A stretch of 14,198 nucleotides of DNA, taken from Candidatus Nealsoniibacteriota bacterium. Lineage in GTDB: Bacteria; Patescibacteriota; Minisyncoccia; Minisyncoccales; CSSED10-335. Both the position numbers and the translations under genes were made by a program. The stretch spans positions 1 to 14,198 of the forward strand of contig PWOE01000044.1 in NCBI GenBank assembly GCA_003557585.1, in the 5' to 3' direction. The notes under the pieces were generated by a model that saw only the letters and a program-made list of their open reading frames with translations, did not search any database and had not been told where the DNA came from. Positions 13,205 to 14,198 of the stretch are shown piece after piece (the first letter of the stretch is position 1; each line of letters opens with the position of its first letter).

Positions 13205-14198
13205 TTAAGTTAATTCCTTGGCTTTGATTTTTGAAGTAATCTTTTGTAGATCTCTTTTTGCTTTCGAGTCTGTCGCAAAAAGTTTCTTTTCTTCTAACCA
13301 TTCACTGATAGCTATTAGATACTTCTTGAAGAATAGCCAGATAATTAATGTTACTGCTAGTGGTAGTAAAAGAAAATCAATTATCTTGTTATCTGTAATA
13401 CCAGTAACAACCCTGGTGGCGACTCCAGCAACAACTCCCCTGTTTACATAAATCTCGGCTGTGTCTTCTATTGCAGATACATTAGAAGCAGTGATTCTAG
13501 TTCTATTAACTAAATTAGTCCAACCGATACCAAATTCGTTTTCCCCTGAAACTCGAGCATCGAAGGTTATCGTCTTGTAATCACCAGAATATATGGTGCC
13601 AATATTAATTCCATTAAGTATATTTCCTGAAATTAAACTACCATCGATTCTTAAGTTACCGATATAGTCTATCTTGTCAGGTAAAAAATCTCTAACAAAG
13701 ACATTGTTTAGTCTATCACCTCCAATCGCTTTAACTTCAATTAGGAACGATAAGCTGTGCCCTGGAGCTGCTTCTACAGAATTACTCCAACCTGTATTCC
13801 TAGTATTGTTTCTAACCATCTTCACTCCTGAAATGTCTGGATCGTAATCTCTGTAATCGGTACGACAAGATACACTATCCAATAAAGGGGAATTAGAGCT
13901 AATACCATCCCTTAGATAGTAAGTATATCTGGTGTCATCTTTTAGTCCACCATCGGTGAATATTCTATTCGTTCTTATTGAGTCATACCAAGTTTCAATT
14001 CTAGTGTTGCCCCTGAAGAGAGAGACGTTGGAGCCATTATGATAACTATACTTTAAATCAATAGAATTTAATCTTGAGTAATTACAGCTAATTTCTCCCC
14101 AAGTCTCTACTTCTTTCTCTCTTGGCGATGTAGAGCAAGTTGCTCTGTCTAGTGTTTGAGATATAAATCTATCGTTGCTTTTCAAGACATAGGTATAG
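13205..14198 (-). CDS. Surface protein with repeats, DUF11-like domain and C-terminal membrane anchor (5' end outside window)
   Basis: The frame is open to the window edge. An in-frame TTG at 14185 is not taken as the start because the coding pattern continues upstream (YTYVLKS...). Counting from that TTG, the visible part shows a two-copy repeat: YTYVLKS with a Cys about 15-20 residues later, and YTYYLRDG (87-94) with Cys107, like ends of fibronectin-III-type modules. Residues ~120-247 look like a DUF11-type domain (LNNVFVRDFLPDKIDYIG, then an ITFDARV strand). One membrane segment (~268-287) and a ~40-residue basic tail (ending KIKAKELT) follow. This suggests a large secreted protein held by its C-terminus with the tail in the cytoplasm. 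The function is unknown; adhesion or envelope structure are possible. Confidence 0.8.
   Translation of the reverse strand, partial: YTYVLKSNDRFISQTLDRATCSTSPREKEVETWGEISCNYSRLNSIDLKYSYHNGSNVSLFRGNTRIETWYDSIRTNRIFTDGGLKDDTRYTYYLRDGISSNSPLLDSVSCRTDYRDYDPDISGVKMVRNNTRNTGWSNSVEAAPGHSLSFLIEVKAIGGDRLNNVFVRDFLPDKIDYIGNLRIDGSLISGNILNGINIGTIYSGDYKTITFDARVSGENEFGIGWTNLVNRTRITASNVSAIEDTAEIYVNRGVVAGVATRVVTGITDNKIIDFLLLPLAVTLIIWLFFKKYLIAISEWLEEKKLFATDSKAKRDLQKITSKIKAKELT

Noticed and set aside
1..14198. Recoded TGA (UGA = Gly), as in some CPR lineages.
   Set aside because: cysS and recR end in TGA at the expected protein ends, and no conserved gene needs TGA read through.
1..14198. CRISPR arrays, insertion sequences, phage genes or integrase sites.
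   Set aside because: I saw no regular repeat-spacer pattern, terminal inverted repeats, transposase or integrase motifs.

Overview
The window looks like chromosome from a small-genome bacterium of the Candidate Phyla Radiation (Patescibacteria, probably Parcubacteria-like). This is inference, not proof. It rests on the AT-rich sequence, compact gene spacing with many overlaps or gaps of a few bases, a trimmed division and cell-wall cluster, two large surface-protein genes at the window edges, and the lack of a canonical Shine-Dalgarno motif at every checked start. TGA is used as a stop (cysS, recR), so the UGA=Gly code of Gracilibacteria/Absconditabacteria does not apply.

Layout from left to right. 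(1) 1-521, minus: the 5' part of a GLUG-repeat surface protein. (2) 578-3036, minus: a unit of a small-multidrug-export-family membrane protein, a GtrA-like protein, short dnaX and tRNA-Gln(UUG), ending in an A/U-flanked hairpin. (3) 3124-6555, plus: cysS, dnaB and recR. cysS and dnaB each have a good sigma-70-type promoter that predicts an almost leaderless mRNA. (4) 6556-9063, minus: tRNA-Glu(CUC), an aromatic-amino-acid-type permease starting 6 nt after the tRNA, a CaCA-family cation exchanger with unusual ligand positions, and rplU with its own promoter. The stop codons of rplU and recR abut with no spacer. (5) 9100-13148, minus: a reduced dcw cluster of mraZ, rsmH, an FtsL-like protein, ftsI/PBP2 and a 198-aa protein in the place where murF often lies. 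That last protein reads as a degenerate, truncated Mur ligase. (6) 13157-14198, minus: a strong terminator and the 3' part of a surface protein with repeats, a DUF11-like domain and a C-terminal membrane anchor.

The clearest themes are replication and recombination (dnaX, dnaB, recR) and cell-wall synthesis and division (mraZ to ftsI). The mraZ leader carries repeats spaced 10 and 20 bp that fit an MraZ operator. The same repeats, read on the other strand, match DnaA boxes, so they could tie the division cluster to replication initiation. The two observations most worth a second look are the pseudo-Mur ligase and the combined absence of Shine-Dalgarno sites with very short leaders. No mobile element, CRISPR array or rRNA was seen. 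No gene-free stretch exceeds 300 bases; the longest, 13022-13204, holds the mraZ control region and a terminator.
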